Positions 36,131 to 46,964 of a DNA stretch of 64,000 bases are shown here, piece after piece. The first letter of the stretch is position 1. The number at the start of each line of letters is the position of its first letter. Position numbers and translations under genes: made by a program. The notes under the pieces are model-generated. The model did no database searches, was not told the origin of the DNA, and saw only the letters and a list, made by a program, of their open reading frames with translations. Origin of the DNA: Ceriagrion tenellum (Eukaryota; Arthropoda; Insecta; Odonata; Coenagrionidae); NCBI GenBank assembly GCA_963169105.1, contig OY720639.1, positions 47,287,848 to 47,351,847 of the forward strand, in the 5' to 3' direction.

Positions 36131-36620
36131 AGAGTAGAGTAGACCAAACGCCGTGGGTATAAGTTATCTGAGGAATATTTGCGGCAAAATTAGGATGGAT
36201 AGGGTCAGGAATGAGTGGGTAATAAATGAGTGTGGGTTAGATGCTCCAGTAATGGACATATATGAAAGGAGTGAGCTTCGTTGGTTTAGCCATGTTGAGA
36301 GAATGGATGAGAGTCGAATAGCGAAACAGATATATAAGAGTGAAATGAATGGTGCGAGACGTAGAGGTAGGCCGAGAAAGTTGTGGTTGAATGTGGTTGA
36401 GGAAATTCTTAGGAGGAGGGATATTAGGTGTCCAAAAAACAGGAGGGCGTGTGCGAAGCAGTGTATGGGGGTAAATGAGGCAAAAGAGATTTGCAAGGAT
36501 AGGTCAGTACGGAGGAAATTATGGAAGCGGAGTTATGTGTGCAAATATGTATTTATGAGTGAAAATTTGTGACTGTGCCTACCCCGGAAGGGAACGGCTT
36601 GATTAGTATGGTGTATGTAT
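36131..36620 (+). mobile_element. LINE 3' fragment (group C), copy 1
   Basis: The 139-residue plus-strand frame begins GISYLRNICGKIRMDRVRNE and reads on through GLDAPVMDIYERSELRWFSHVERMDESRIA, GARRRGRPRKLWLN and KQCMGVNEAKEICKDRS. The RT domain is missing. The 3' UTR 'GACTGTGCCTACCCCGGAAGGGAACGGC' follows, then TGTATGTATG. Copies of different 5' length at 57202-57791 and 62715-63300 show 5' truncation typical of target-primed integration. The coding part of this copy is uninterrupted. Confidence 0.85.
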
Positions 36621-36715
36621 GATGGTGAATGCCATGTTATGGACATTTCTAAAATTATCATATTGTATTGCAATCAACCGGTGGGATTTGATTTTTTCCC
36701 GGCAAATAATTACAA

Positions 36716-36896
36716 TAAATTCTTCTTGGGTTTCCCTCCCGGTTAGGTATTCCATCTTCATCGCCGCCGATGTTTCGATGAAAGACTTTTTCATCGTCAT
36801 CAGAGCGGTTTACGGCCCTGATGATGATGGAAATGTTTTTCATCGGAACGTCAGCCAAGATGAAGATGAAGGGCCTAACCCGGACGGAAACTCGTG
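36716..36896. mobile_element. Foldback repeat, Penelope-like, hammerhead-like core in each arm
   Basis: The arms are long reverse complements: 'GGTTTCCCTCCCGGTTAGG' on the left, and on the reverse strand at the right 'AGTTTCCGTCCGGGTTAGG'. On the minus strand the left arm reads CTGATGA, C, GATGAAA...TTTCATC, GAAAC. The right arm reads CTGATGA, T, GATG...CATC, GGAAC (the GAAA box is altered). The same terminal motif TTTCCGTCCGGGT occurs at 53293-53579. Confidence 0.6.
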
Positions 36897-36899
36897 AAA

Positions 36900-37410
36900 A
36901 ATTTACTGCAAGCTATCCGTTAAAGGATGAAATAACAGTTATTCAGCGATTCGTTTATTTTATCACATTAGAATTTATCGTAGCCGCTCAGATATACAGC
37001 GCGTGACCAAATGCACTAGCTCAAACTCTCCGACCGAGCACAGAGCGATATCTCATAGATTATAAGACACCGTTTCTGGATCTACGTCGTGAAATCGCTC
37101 CATTGGGACACAGTGAAAAAAATAAACTTTGCCAATTCAACATGAATTTATAATCACGACCGGATTTATCTCTGTTACGCAACCGGTTGTGATAATAAAT
37201 TTATATGGAATTTGCAAAGTAAATAATTTCATTGTATCCCATGGATTGGTAGTTATAAAAATTTAAATAATTAGGAAAAGGTTTGAAAACTAACAATTCG
37301 TAATTACTAAATTCACCTCCACTAAATTACACTGATATTTAGGAGTGATTACCTTAGGGGTAATTATTTGATCAATTCTTAGCCACATTTTTCATCGAAA
37401 GTCCTTCGCC
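36900..37410. other. No gene seen
   Basis: AT-rich; no recognisable coding or repeat structure. Confidence 0.4.
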
Positions 37411-37414
37411 TATG

Positions 37415-37580
37415 GGTCACAAAACTGTAGCCCCGTTGTTGCCATCCGTAAAGAGTGTAGGTGTTCATGCCAAAGCCGGGTTTCTCTCCTCCCGTCTTCC
37501 ATTACCTAAGCACTATCCCCTTTACCAGCCTACCCGGTGCCAATGACATAAGCTGTCAGTCGCCTCTTCTGATAACCAAC
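37415..37580 (+). mobile_element. SINE S1, 3' half
   Basis: It matches the second half of the SINE at 28287-28591 ('GCCGGGTTTCT', 'CTATCCCCT', 'GACATAAGCTGTCAGTCGCCTC'). The pol III promoter part is missing. Confidence 0.65.
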
Positions 37581-38197
37581 AAAAATCAAACAAGAATGGA
37601 ATTCTAACAACTTGTTAGAGGATTTGCATTGATTAGGAAGGGCAGGAATAGCAGGAGCTGCTATTAACAAATATTCGGTTTTAATAACTGGTAAAAATGA
37701 GTTATCCTGATGGTAGGACTTCTTAGAGAATAATGAATCGCAAAAATGGCAATTTTCCATTAGAGAAGGTTTAGTACGACCATGCTTTCGATGCACTGCA
37801 TCATCATCATTGAACCATGGTCATATTAAACCTTATCTAGTGGAAAATTGCCATTCCTTTGATTCATTATGCTGAACTTCCACCACATCACGCCTGGAAG
37901 TACATTTCTTAGAGAATAATTTGATTTGCGACCAAGCAAAATAGTAATTTTTTCGTAAAAGTAACGAAAATCACTCATGAGAAAATAGGCAAAACAAATC
38001 AGGGTAGATGTGATTTTTACAAAAAGCTGGGCTGAAGAGGAGGAAAACGGAAACTACACCAATGACAATAACCCCAGTGAAACGTTAACTCTTGGTTGGT
38101 GATTCATCTTCAGTGGGAAAAATATCCCAGTGACCAGAAGACTTATAATCCACTGATTTTATATAATAATGATCCACTGATAATACAAGAATACATA

Positions 38198-39011
38198 TGT
38201 GGACCCCAGAAGTCAAGGGGGCTAAGTGACATTAAAAAAAATAAGTTAGGTACAGGAATGGGATGTGAAAATATACATCATTTAGGTGGTAAAGGGATCC
38301 AAGTGATTCTCTTGACAGGTGATGCTATCTAGGGTAATGCCTCTTAAGCCTGAATCACACGATCATTTTTTCCGTCCCTTTTAAGGGATAGCTCCAATGA
38401 TAGCTTTTCAGGGACCGTGACAATGATAGCTCCAGATATCATTTTCTGAATCACATGGTCCTTTTTGGCCGTCCCTTTTTCCATCATTTTTTCCGTCCCT
38501 TTTAAGGGATAGCTCCAATGATAGCTTTTCAGGGACCGTGACAATGATAGCTCCAGCTATCATTTTCTGAATCACATGGTCCTTTTTGGCCGTCCCTTTT
38601 TCCATCATTTTTTCCGTCCCTTTTCGCATCATTTCTATGTTAACTACTCTCATTCCATTGAAAGCCGAACGTGGCGTTAGAGTCGCTCTTTGCGGCCGAG
38701 CACTCTGATTGGCTAAATGGTGGAGTCAGCGATGCCTCCAGGGACGGAAAAAGGGACGTGCCCAGGGATGGAAAAAGCGATAGGGATCCCTATCGCTGGA
38801 GCCATCCCTGACTTTGTTCGAGTCACACGATCATTTTCGAGCGATCATTTGAGCTATCATTGGAGCTATCCCTTAAAAGGGACTGAAAAAATGATCGTGT
38901 GATTCAGGCATTAACTACTTAGTGGGGTGTGCCAAACATTTTCAACTTTGACTTAAGTTTTCTCCAAACAACGATTTTGTTACTTAAACCCCTTGACTTC
39001 TGGGGTCCTCA
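38198..39011. mobile_element. MITE E, copy 1, split by a TTAA-target insertion
   Basis: The ends are TGTGGACCCCAGAAGTCAAG and its near-complement (TGAGGACCCCAGAAGTCAAG on the reverse strand at 39011). TA lies on both sides (38196-38197, 39012-39013), as for Tc1/mariner-type targets. Without the inner element it is about 247 bp. The uninterrupted copy at 42609-42863, in inverted orientation, gives the empty site. Confidence 0.8.
38348..38910. mobile_element. TTAA-target MITE with internal 121 bp tandem repeat, inside MITE E
   Basis: It is flanked by TTAA at 38344-38347 and 38911-38914. The inverted ends read CCTGAATCACACGATCATTT and continue into TTTAAGGGATAGCTCCAATG. Inside, a unit of 121 bp (starts at 38371, 38492 and a partial at 38613) repeats the subterminal motif GGGATAGCTCCAATGATAGC. 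No coding capacity. A piggyBac or Kolobok type is likely from the TTAA target (inference). Confidence 0.85.
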
Positions 39012-39099
39012 TATGTAATTGTGTTTACATATATATTCATTCTGTTGGTGTTATTGCTTTTCGGTGACCTTTAGGTAGTTTTATAGACCAATTTTGAAT

Positions 39100-39425
39100 A
39101 CACCGGGACTAGCCACGGAAAACTTTATGGGGTCACCCGCTATGCACAAACGTGCGAAAATCCACAGAGGAAAAAATCAGCCGCTTTGACCGGGATTCGA
39201 ATCCGGATCTTTCGATTTCCGGCCGAGAGTTACCGTGGTGTACACTTCCCCTGTGGGAAATCGAGGATCCGGGTTAGAGTCCCGGTCAAGGCGGTTGATT
39301 TTTCCTCCGTGGAATTACGCTCGTAGTTTTGCAGGTTTTTCACCACCCGTGAGCGAATGCCTGACCGATACGACACACATTAACAGCGAGTACCTGATAA
39401 AAGCCGAGGAGATTGCGCATTATAC
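39100..39425. mobile_element. Two tRNA-derived SINE copies (family S2) head to head
   Basis: The left half is on the minus strand and the right half on the plus strand. Each has a B-box-like GGNTNGANTCCCGGTCAA followed by GCGG.TGATTTTTTCC. The arms 39189-39221 and 39259-39290 are near-perfect complements, so the pair forms a hairpin. Related SINE copies are at 52438 and 54895. Confidence 0.65.
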
Positions 39426-39429
39426 CCTG

Positions 39430-39670
39430 AAGAGGTGACAGCCTAGAGTAGAGGGCGCATTTGTTGTTGTTTTTCCTGTAGTCATTATTTTTAATGCTTT
39501 ATATCATACAAATGCGGCAGTAAACGTTTATTGAATGGATTGAATGAAGTACGTCTGAAGCCAAAAATATAAAAACAATGCTAGATAGGGCAACAAAGAG
39601 TGATTACAACAATGGAAATATCAGATTAATGGACCAAATGAACAAGGGTGCAGGAGGAGATCATTACAAT
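39430..39670. other. No gene seen
   Basis: No recognisable coding or repeat structure. Confidence 0.4.
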
Positions 39671-39674
39671 GGTA

Positions 39675-39958
39675 TGCTTTTTTGATGCTAAGGGACATTT
39701 CCGACGTAGTTTTGTGCACTAAATCCGAATATACTCAAGAAAATTGACTATCAAAGCAGGATTTTGAGATATTCTACCTTAACAGGATCAAAATGATGAT
39801 TTCTGAGATATCCAAGCTCAGAAATAACTTAACATTTCCATATTGACCCATTAAAGTTAGTAAATCTCAAAATCCTGACGTGTTTGCCAATTTTCGTGAG
39901 TAGATTCGGATTCAGCGCACAAAATTACGTCTGAAAGGGCTCTAAGCTAAAAAACGCA
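39675..39958. mobile_element. Foldback MITE, about 284 bp
   Basis: The left arm has GACGTAGTTTTGTGCACTAA, ATCCGAAT and CAGGATTTTGAGAT. The right arm on the reverse strand reads GACGTAATTTTGTGCGCTGA, ATCCGAAT and CAGGATTTTGAGAT. The arms are about 95 bp each, with no coding sequence. Confidence 0.7.
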
Positions 39959-39959
39959 T

Positions 39960-41070
39960 TCGAGACCCTAAAATGTGCAGGCCTGTGTTATCACAGCCGA
40001 ATACAGTTTACAATGATGAAAAGGAAGCAGTGGAAGGCTCAAGTGAGCCAATGTGTGGTTGATGATGACTGTGTTATTCGTCTGGAAGAGTTTCATGAGC
40101 AACGGTGATCGAGGAGAAGCAAAATAGCAATAATCCTGTCAAGAAGGGAAAAGAACTGTTCCCCGGAGAACACGGGCGAAGACAAATCAAAAGCAATACG
40201 ACTCTACAATAGGTATATTTCAGCTCTGAAGCGAGGGAATGGAGATTTTTTCGGGACTCTGCCCCAGCCGTTATTGCACAGATCATTCTCCGACGCCGAC
40301 GAAAACTCCGCTCATGGGAGAAAAAAATTCTTATACAAGAATCAGACGAAGGGGGAGTGTCCGGAGGAGTTAGAAAGGAACAGACAGAAGCATTAGATTG
40401 ATCGACTGAGTTATCGTGAGGCGCTTATAAAAAGGTCTAATCTGAAAGAAGGGAACGCTCCGTTGAGGAGATACAAGCTGTTGGAAAGCTTGAGATGACG
40501 AGAACTAAATCTCCTTAAGCAATTTTTTACATTTTTTCGTTCAACATTTTTTATTCTTTAAAAAAAAGAGAAATAATGAACGCGCTTCAAAGGCGTCTTT
40601 TTAAGTTTCTCACGATGCCGCGAGGGGCGCTGTTCTCCAATCTCTCATCACGACACTAAACGCCGCCGCCCACCAGCTCAAATGAGGTCTGCTTTGGTTG
40701 GAAGCGCCTCGGCGTCTTGTCTCCTGGAGGCGGCGGGTCTCTCACTTAACTACCGGCGGCAGCAGTGTGGAAATCAATGCCTCTTCCTACCTACTTCATA
40801 TCCTTTCACCAGAAAGAGAAGATGGATTAATAAACACGGCGTTATGGCTACCCGGTCGCTACCGCGGCTTTTTGAGGTATTTCGGCTGGCTGGTTGATTA
40901 TTTAGGGAGATGACTGACAGCGGAGATCGTTTAACCCATAGATGTCTCGTTTCCATGATTGAAATTCCTACTGTGGTAACACTTCACCTGCAAACGCTAA
41001 AGAAGGAAATGTTTGTAAACGCCTACCATAGTAAACCACATTATCAAGGATGACCCAGAGTCTAAGTAAA
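39960..41070. other. No gene recognised; GC-rich patch at 40610-40770
   Basis: The GC- and CpG-rich patch has overlapping short open frames on both strands but none with a recognisable domain. It could be an old promoter or repeat fragment. Confidence 0.4.
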
Positions 41071-41072
41071 AC

Positions 41073-41415
41073 TAGAATAATGGAATGTCATCTAGATGAC
41101 TCCGGTAGAACTATCCAGGCAACTCGCAAACCTCGGTAAATGTTTTACAGGAAAACTACAATTGCCACCATCTAGGCACAATATTCAAGTACATATTTGA
41201 CTGCGACCTATAGTTAACGATGATCAGATGGTTGATCCGGACCTACTAAGTAAATTATAATATTAGAATGTAATCTAGGTGACTCCGGTCGAACTACCCA
41301 GGTTACTCGCTAACTTCGGTAATTTTTTTGCGGCAAAACTACAAATTCCCCGATCTAGACACATTATTCAAGTACGTATTTGACCGCAACCAATGTTTAA
41401 CAATGATCAGAATCT
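41073..41415. repeat. Tandem duplication, unit about 180 bp
   Basis: The units 41073-41233 and 41257-41415 share 'AGAATAATGGAATGTCATCTAGATGACTCCGG' / 'ATATTAGAATGTAATCTAGGTGACTCCGG'. They also share 'AACTACAA.T.CC', 'TATTCAAGTAC.TATTTGAC.GC' and 'ACGATGATCAGA'. About 80 percent identical by eye. Confidence 0.75.
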
Positions 41416-41730
41416 GTTGCCATAGTTAATAGCGGGATATGTTTATACAAGGATCTGACCTCCTATATAATTTACCTATTTGGAAAAGTCACAAAAACGA
41501 CGCAAAGGCTTATGGCGTTGAATGAACAACAAACAAATAAATTATAAGCATTAGCAAAATATAAAAATTATAATAGATTATTGAAAACGCACAAAAGAAC
41601 AGAAGGACGTGGGCGAGGACTTGGCGATAAACAGAGTAGATGGGGCTGATTTGCTCACATGGTTAGTAAGGAAGGATTCGAAACCCCTTCCAACTTTCCT
41701 ACCCACACTCGTCTTGTATACTTGTTTCGT

Positions 41731-42029
41731 TGGATTGGATTGGATTTTGGGGAGGCGACCGACAGCTAAGGTCACCATAGGGGATAGGTCAGGAAGGAAG
41801 GGTAGATAGAAACCCGGCGTTGGAATTAGCCTGCTCTTAACGAAAGGCGCCAAGGAGACCACGGCTTAACGTCTCATCCGACAGACGGAGTACTGCACTT
41901 GAAGTTCCTTCCACAAGACACTGATGTAATGACTGGGTTTCCTCTGAAAAAAATCCTCCACTGCAGGGATTTGAACCCTGGCCGCCCGTATGGTTATCCA
42001 GTAGTCTAGTCACCACACCAACCCGATCC
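41731..42029 (-). mobile_element. SINE S1, minus-strand copy
   Basis: Reverse-complement match to 28287-28591 over its whole length. The B box on the minus strand is GGTTCAAATCC. The 3' tail is (AATCC)n, seen as TTGGATTGGATTGGATT at 41730-41746. The full pol III promoter region is present but the A box is diverged. Confidence 0.8.
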
Positions 42030-42034
42030 TTCTT

Positions 42035-42145
42035 GTTCTATCAATCTCCTCTGGTTCATCCTCTCTATATGTCCAAACCATCTTAACGTACCTTCCTCAA
42101 TCCTCGACACTACATTTTCTTTCACCCCACATCGCTCCCAAAAAT
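42035..42145 (-). mobile_element. LINE 3' fragment (short)
   Basis: The minus strand reads WERCGVKENVVSRIEEGTLR and WFGHIERMNQRRLIEQ. This is the 'R.....lrWfGHieRM...R' motif found after the RT domain in group C and related LINEs. Confidence 0.7.
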
Positions 42146-42149
42146 TAAC

Positions 42150-42600
42150 TTAATAAACTTTACTTAAAGTTTTAAGACTTCTTTAAACTATAGGTACGTT
42201 GAATAAAATTTGATTGCATACTTAAGAACGATATTATTTATTGAAAAAATTAAATGAGTGTGCGCCCGCACGTGGTATTTTGTGGAAGAGCCACACTCAA
42301 GGGGCCAAAGAGCCGCATGCGGCTAGCGATCCGCGGTGTGCCGACCACAGCGAGGGGAGAATAGTGGGAAGTACCAAAAACACCACACATATAACGATCG
42401 ATATTCCGCTAAATGGAAGAAAAATGTATAGCTGCTAATTCCGCGATTCGAACCGCGGGGCCTCTGGAAGGAAGCCAGCACAATGGTGGAGCGTGGAATG
42501 CCGAAGTCACCTTTGATAATATATGTTGATCACTTATCGGTGTATAGCAATGGGCAGTTTAGTTCCCTTCTCAGTGTAGTCCCTCTCGTTCTCGTTCATA
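42150..42600. other. No gene seen; one tRNA-like B-box motif
   Basis: At about 42425-42450 the minus strand has GGTTCGAATCGCGG, which fits a pol III B box of a tRNA-derived repeat, but no cloverleaf can be drawn around it. Confidence 0.35.
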
Positions 42601-42608
42601 AAAAGATA

Positions 42609-42863
42609 TGAGGACCCCAGAAGTCAAGGGGTCTAAGTAACAAAACCATTGTTTAGAGTAAACTTAAGTCAAAGTTGAAAATGTTTGGTACAACCCACTA
42701 AGTAGTCAAGAGACATTACCCTAGATAGCAGCACCTGTCAAGAAAATCACTTGGATCCCTTTACCACCAAAAAGATTAATATTTTTACATCCCATTCCTG
42801 TACCTAACTTATTTTTTCAAAAATGTCACTTACAATTAGACCCCTTGACTTCTGGGGTCCACA
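42609..42863. mobile_element. MITE E, copy 2, uninterrupted (255 bp)
   Basis: The ends are TGAGGACCCCAGAAGTCAAG and, on the reverse strand, TGTGGACCCCAGAAGTCAAG, with TA on both sides. It lies in the opposite orientation to copy 1 (38198-39011). At the place where copy 1 has the TTAA insertion this copy reads CTTGACTACTTAG on the reverse strand, so it is an empty site. Confidence 0.85.
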
Positions 42864-43091
42864 TATAAGTTTGAATATTCATTCATCTCGTTCCTTCATT
42901 GAGGTCACTCCTGGTATCTTTGTTAAATGCATTTATTTCGCTTTGGTAAGTAGGTAATACACCACTGAGCCTACTTTTGTGTGAAATATAATTATAAAAA
43001 GAAGCTTTGTGCTCGTAATGGCTTTGGCTACCCAATATTATTTGGCCATATTAATTTATCAATTGAACACTCATACATAAATGGTTCTCAT

Positions 43092-43390
43092 ACATATTCG
43101 CATTTTTCGGGTTTTCCCCGTGTTGAACCATTATTATGGACGACCGTTTCGCCAGCATTCCAGTCGGCTTCATCAGGTCCTAACGAACAAGAGAATTGTC
43201 TCTGATTGGCTGAGGAGTCGGACGGTCCTGGATTGTTGAAAATCCGTTTAAAAGTAGGGGATAGCGGATAGCCATCTTCCCTGTTGAATTTATTCGGACC
43301 CCAACGGACATTTATCGGATCAGAGCCCTATATGGCCAAAAAAATGATTCAACGCGAGGAAAACCCGAAAAATACGACGAAACAAGAAAA
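43092..43390. mobile_element. Penelope-like foldback with hammerhead-like core
   Basis: The left arm 'TTTTTCGGGTTTTCCCCGTG' recurs inverted at 43340-43385. On the minus strand of the left arm: GGAC, CTGATGA (43176-43170), a stem GCC...GGC, GAAAC (43150-43146), GGTC, GTCC. The core is the same as at 36063-36105. Confidence 0.55.
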
Positions 43391-43399
43391 CCGCGGAAG

Positions 43400-44180
43400 T
43401 TTTCGTAGGTTCTCACACATGTTTGCGAGCCGTTTGAGTATCCACCGACTTTACTAAATTCAAAAATCCGTGGCAGTGCGGTACCCATTTCGCCTTTATT
43501 TCCTCTATGGTGCATCTCTGATAGTGTATCGGTCCTAACGTCCCATGGGACATTTAACTGAGGACCTCTGGTCGCCACTTGTCGACGCGTTGGGTGTGGG
43601 TATCTCACGCGAATGTCTGCAATTAATTATTCACTTCTATGGCACCATTAAAAATTTTAGGAGCTGTCAAATGACAGCAATATTTCACACGTGCTCAATC
43701 TTTAGAAACAACTTTATTCCGTAATCCTCATCACCCTCTCACTATTTCCAAGCCTACCTATCTATATTAAATGCTGCAGCTGATCCAAGTGGTCTGCTGC
43801 TTACCAAAACGATCAACCAATCTTTTTACAGAGGCGCAACGAACCTGGCCGTCTGCCGAATTTCCTAATCATCCTGTGTCAAAGCAAGCTTAACAAAACT
43901 CAATCCTATAATACTACGCTCTTCAAACATTTTTCGTTCATGGAAGTGGTACCTTAAAGAGAGTTCCAATGGAGCCCTTACTCATAGTAATATTAAATAT
44001 TTACAAAAGTGTGTAAGTGCACGGGAAAAAAATGTTGAAGATATTTTTATTCCTGTATTCCAGCGAAACAAGAAAATAGTGACCAATACAAAATTAAATA
44101 AACCGGTATTGGTGAAACACATTGGGGAGGTTGCATCCCGGATTTCCATGGATACCTTGGATACATGCATGAATACCGCT
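43400..44180. other. No gene seen
   Basis: No recognisable coding or repeat structure. Confidence 0.4.
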
Positions 44181-44186
44181 ATCCCA

Positions 44187-44930
44187 ATGGTATCTAAATC
44201 TACATCTACGAAATACTGAGCAAGCCACCGCTAGGGTGTGTGGCGCGAGGTGATTCCACACAAGGCATTCAGCACTCTCCCAGGTCAAATCAGAACCGCG
44301 CACGTTCCCCCGGATGCTAGGCGCAGGCCAAAAACCATCAGGACAACAGTGCGCAGTCAGACCAGAAACTAGGAGAGTAATACGTGGACGAACATGCTAC
44401 CATGCAGTACACTGCATAAGATACTACTTCTTATTATAATTACTGTGACATATAAATAGCACTACAAGGTACTAAATTATGCAAGACTATATCATATCGG
44501 TGATTACATTCGAGGTTAGTGGCTAATAATCATGTTCAGACATTTAGCAGTACTGAAAAAACCTTTTAGCCTGGTCATTATCCTAGAACTGATCCATCGC
44601 AACTATTATGGTTCCTTTTGGACCTGGAAAAAAATGACAATTTAAATCTATCGGCTCTGCAGTCTATTTATTTAATCTTATTCCTGTGATCGTTTCTACC
44701 AAAAAAGTTTAGCTCTGGCAAAATATGCTGCACGTCTGGCAAAAAAAATCTACATCAAACACTTGTAAAAGACTTAGCCTATATTTTTCCCTTAGATTGA
44801 ATAGAGGTTCCAATCCGAATTCTCTCAAAAATTTAGTAACTCTGCTATGTATATCGTAACAATTTTTAACAAATCCAGCTACCTAGCTCTTCTCCTAGAT
44901 CGCTGCTTAAACCTCCTCACTCCGAAAGAT
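44187..44930 (-). mobile_element. CR1-like LINE 3' end, degraded
   Basis: The minus strand reads ELGLEPLFNLREKYRLSLLQVF (the CR1 'LGWE.L..RR..aRL..L' motif), then a long 3' UTR ending CCACACACCCTAGCGGTGGC, then CGTAGATGTAGAT. The segment 44216-44478 is the inverted counterpart of 46237-46484. Confidence 0.75.
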
Positions 44931-44934
44931 CGAA

Positions 44935-46230
44935 ATTTTTCCCCTACCTGAGGACAAAGTACTTTCATCCTCCCCTCTGTAATTATGACAGCCGCGGTGG
45001 ATGCTTGAAAGTTGAAATTAGGATGTTTCGTTTAAAATCGAGCCGAGAATTTCACCGCGCAACAAATTCACTCAATTTTTTGAAGTGCAAATCAGTCCCG
45101 TGGCAGCTCTTCTCGGAAGCAACGTGCTTCGAAATTCACGCTTCCCAGTCTCCCCCTCTCCTCTCATTGATATAATGACATGTAGATTCGTACAGAACAC
45201 TGCAATCCATCTTCGTATCATTTGACACGGTTTTATATCAAGATCCGGTTCTCTTTCGATCTGAAAACTCTGTGGGTACTCGGGCATTTTTCATTCATTA
45301 GGCACGCTATCTGACCTCGACCTTGCCGATCATATCCTTGACCTTGATTTCTTACGGAAACATTAATTATTTTAGGCAAAAAAGTAACTTCGAAAAATGC
45401 CAACCTTAAATACCAACTATTGTATACGGATCACCTCAATGGGATATGAATATTTCTCATGCAGCATAGTAGACTGAATATATATGATTTCCATGTGAAA
45501 AGGATTCCTTTTTATCAATACCAGAATATTTATATCGACGCCAAGGTTAAGAAGGCAGAAATATGTTATTTTGTTTAGCATCTAGGCTTTAGTAGCGCAT
45601 GGCGTCAGTACGCTTCAGTAAAAATGCGTCATAAAGAATAGCGACGCATTTTCTTGATATTTCCTCCTGTAATTGGACAAATCACGAGATGAAGTTACCA
45701 AAAATACTAACACTTCATTAAACATAAGTAATAATAATTATTTAAATAAATGTTTTTAAAACAACCACGTTTTTAAACGGAATATGAAGTATAAAATAAT
45801 GTCTCCTAGCCCCATACAGATTTATAATCCTATACAAATTCCTAACCCCATACGGATTATCCTGAAAATTTGTGATTGTGAGTTTTAATGGCTATGATGA
45901 ACAGCTATGAAAATACTTGAAAAATTCAAAGAGAAAATCTTGGGGAGCATGAAATAAATAACTGATCCATGAAATGTTCACCTAAGTCTCTAACAATTTT
46001 ATTGAACTGCAAATGATATTAACTGTTGAGAGAGTTTTCCCACGGCTGCTACTCCCTACACTCCTTAAAGTTCGGCTAAAACTTCCCGGCACTTCAGTAC
46101 GATGCTTAATAAGAAGAAAATGACATTGGCGCCAGTCGCAAGTGGTAAATTTAAAGCCGGGAAATTAAATAATCACTTTCATTTACCCCTTCTGTCAGCC
46201 GTAATTTGTCAAAATAAGACACCAGGACAA
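44935..46230. other. No gene seen
   Basis: AT-rich with dense stops. No recognisable gene between the two CR1 pieces. Confidence 0.4.
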
Positions 46231-46236
46231 AAATGC

Positions 46237-46484
46237 ATAATTTAGTACCTTGTAGTGCTATTTATATGTCACTGTAATTATAAGACTAGTAGTATCTTAA
46301 GCAGTGTACTGCATGGTATCATGTTCGTCCATGTAGCACTATCCTAGTTTCTGGTTTGACCGCGCTCTCCTATCCCGACTGCTTTTGGCCTGCGCCTGGC
46401 ATTCTGGGGAACGTGCGCGGTTTTGATTTAGACTGGGATTAATGCTGCATGCCTTATGTGGAATCACCCCGTGCCACATACCCT
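46237..46484 (+). mobile_element. CR1-like LINE 3' UTR, plus strand
   Basis: It runs from 'AATTTAGTACCTTGTAGTGC' to 'GGAATCACCCCGTGCCACATACC'. It is the inverted match of 44216-44478 and is cut just before the tail, where the next element (minus strand) begins. Confidence 0.75.
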
Positions 46485-46485
46485 A

Positions 46486-46960
46486 CATCTACATCTACGT
46501 GATACCCTGCGAGCCACCACGAGGGTGTGTGGCAGGGGGTGAAGATCACCAAACATGCACTATTGACATGCAACTGGGATATTTAATGGAGACATGCTAG
46601 ATAATATGGTCACATGCGGCTAGATGGTTAGTATCTACATAATATGAAATGGATTATTGGTTGTAATTACATGCATCATGCACTACAGACTACTCTAACT
46701 ATATTTCACCTACCTATCCCTTTGCTACGCTGCCTATTGTTCTCTCTTATAGTACGAGGGAAAAATGACATTTTAAATCAATCGGTACGACAATCTATCT
46801 CTCTAATTTTGTTAATATGATCAAACCTAGCATAATACGCAGGGGTTCTCAATATATATCTAACGTCATCTGTGAACAACTCTGTTTCGAATTTACTTAA
46901 AAGGTTTAACCTAAATTAACCCTAATGGTAGCTTGCACTGTAATTCGTAGATGTAGATGA
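46486..46960 (-). mobile_element. CR1-like LINE 3' end with (GATGTA)n tail
   Basis: The tail is at 46485-46502 (ACATCTACATCTACG on the plus strand), followed by CCCTGCGAGCCACCACGAGG. Further in, the minus strand gives a frame-broken reading like 'SCSQMTLDIY.EPLRI', matching the position of 'FQSDTENIIMTPHYI' in the 20389-21150 copy. It lies tail to tail with the plus-strand piece just before it. Confidence 0.7.
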
Positions 46961-46964
46961 AACG

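Noticed and set aside
38408..38653. Minus-strand frames with repeated protein sequence
   Set aside because: They are translations of the 121 bp tandem repeat in the TTAA-target MITE.
40610..40960. GC-rich patch as a host promoter or exon
   Set aside because: The open frames on both strands are short and have no domain, start context or splice signals that I can defend.
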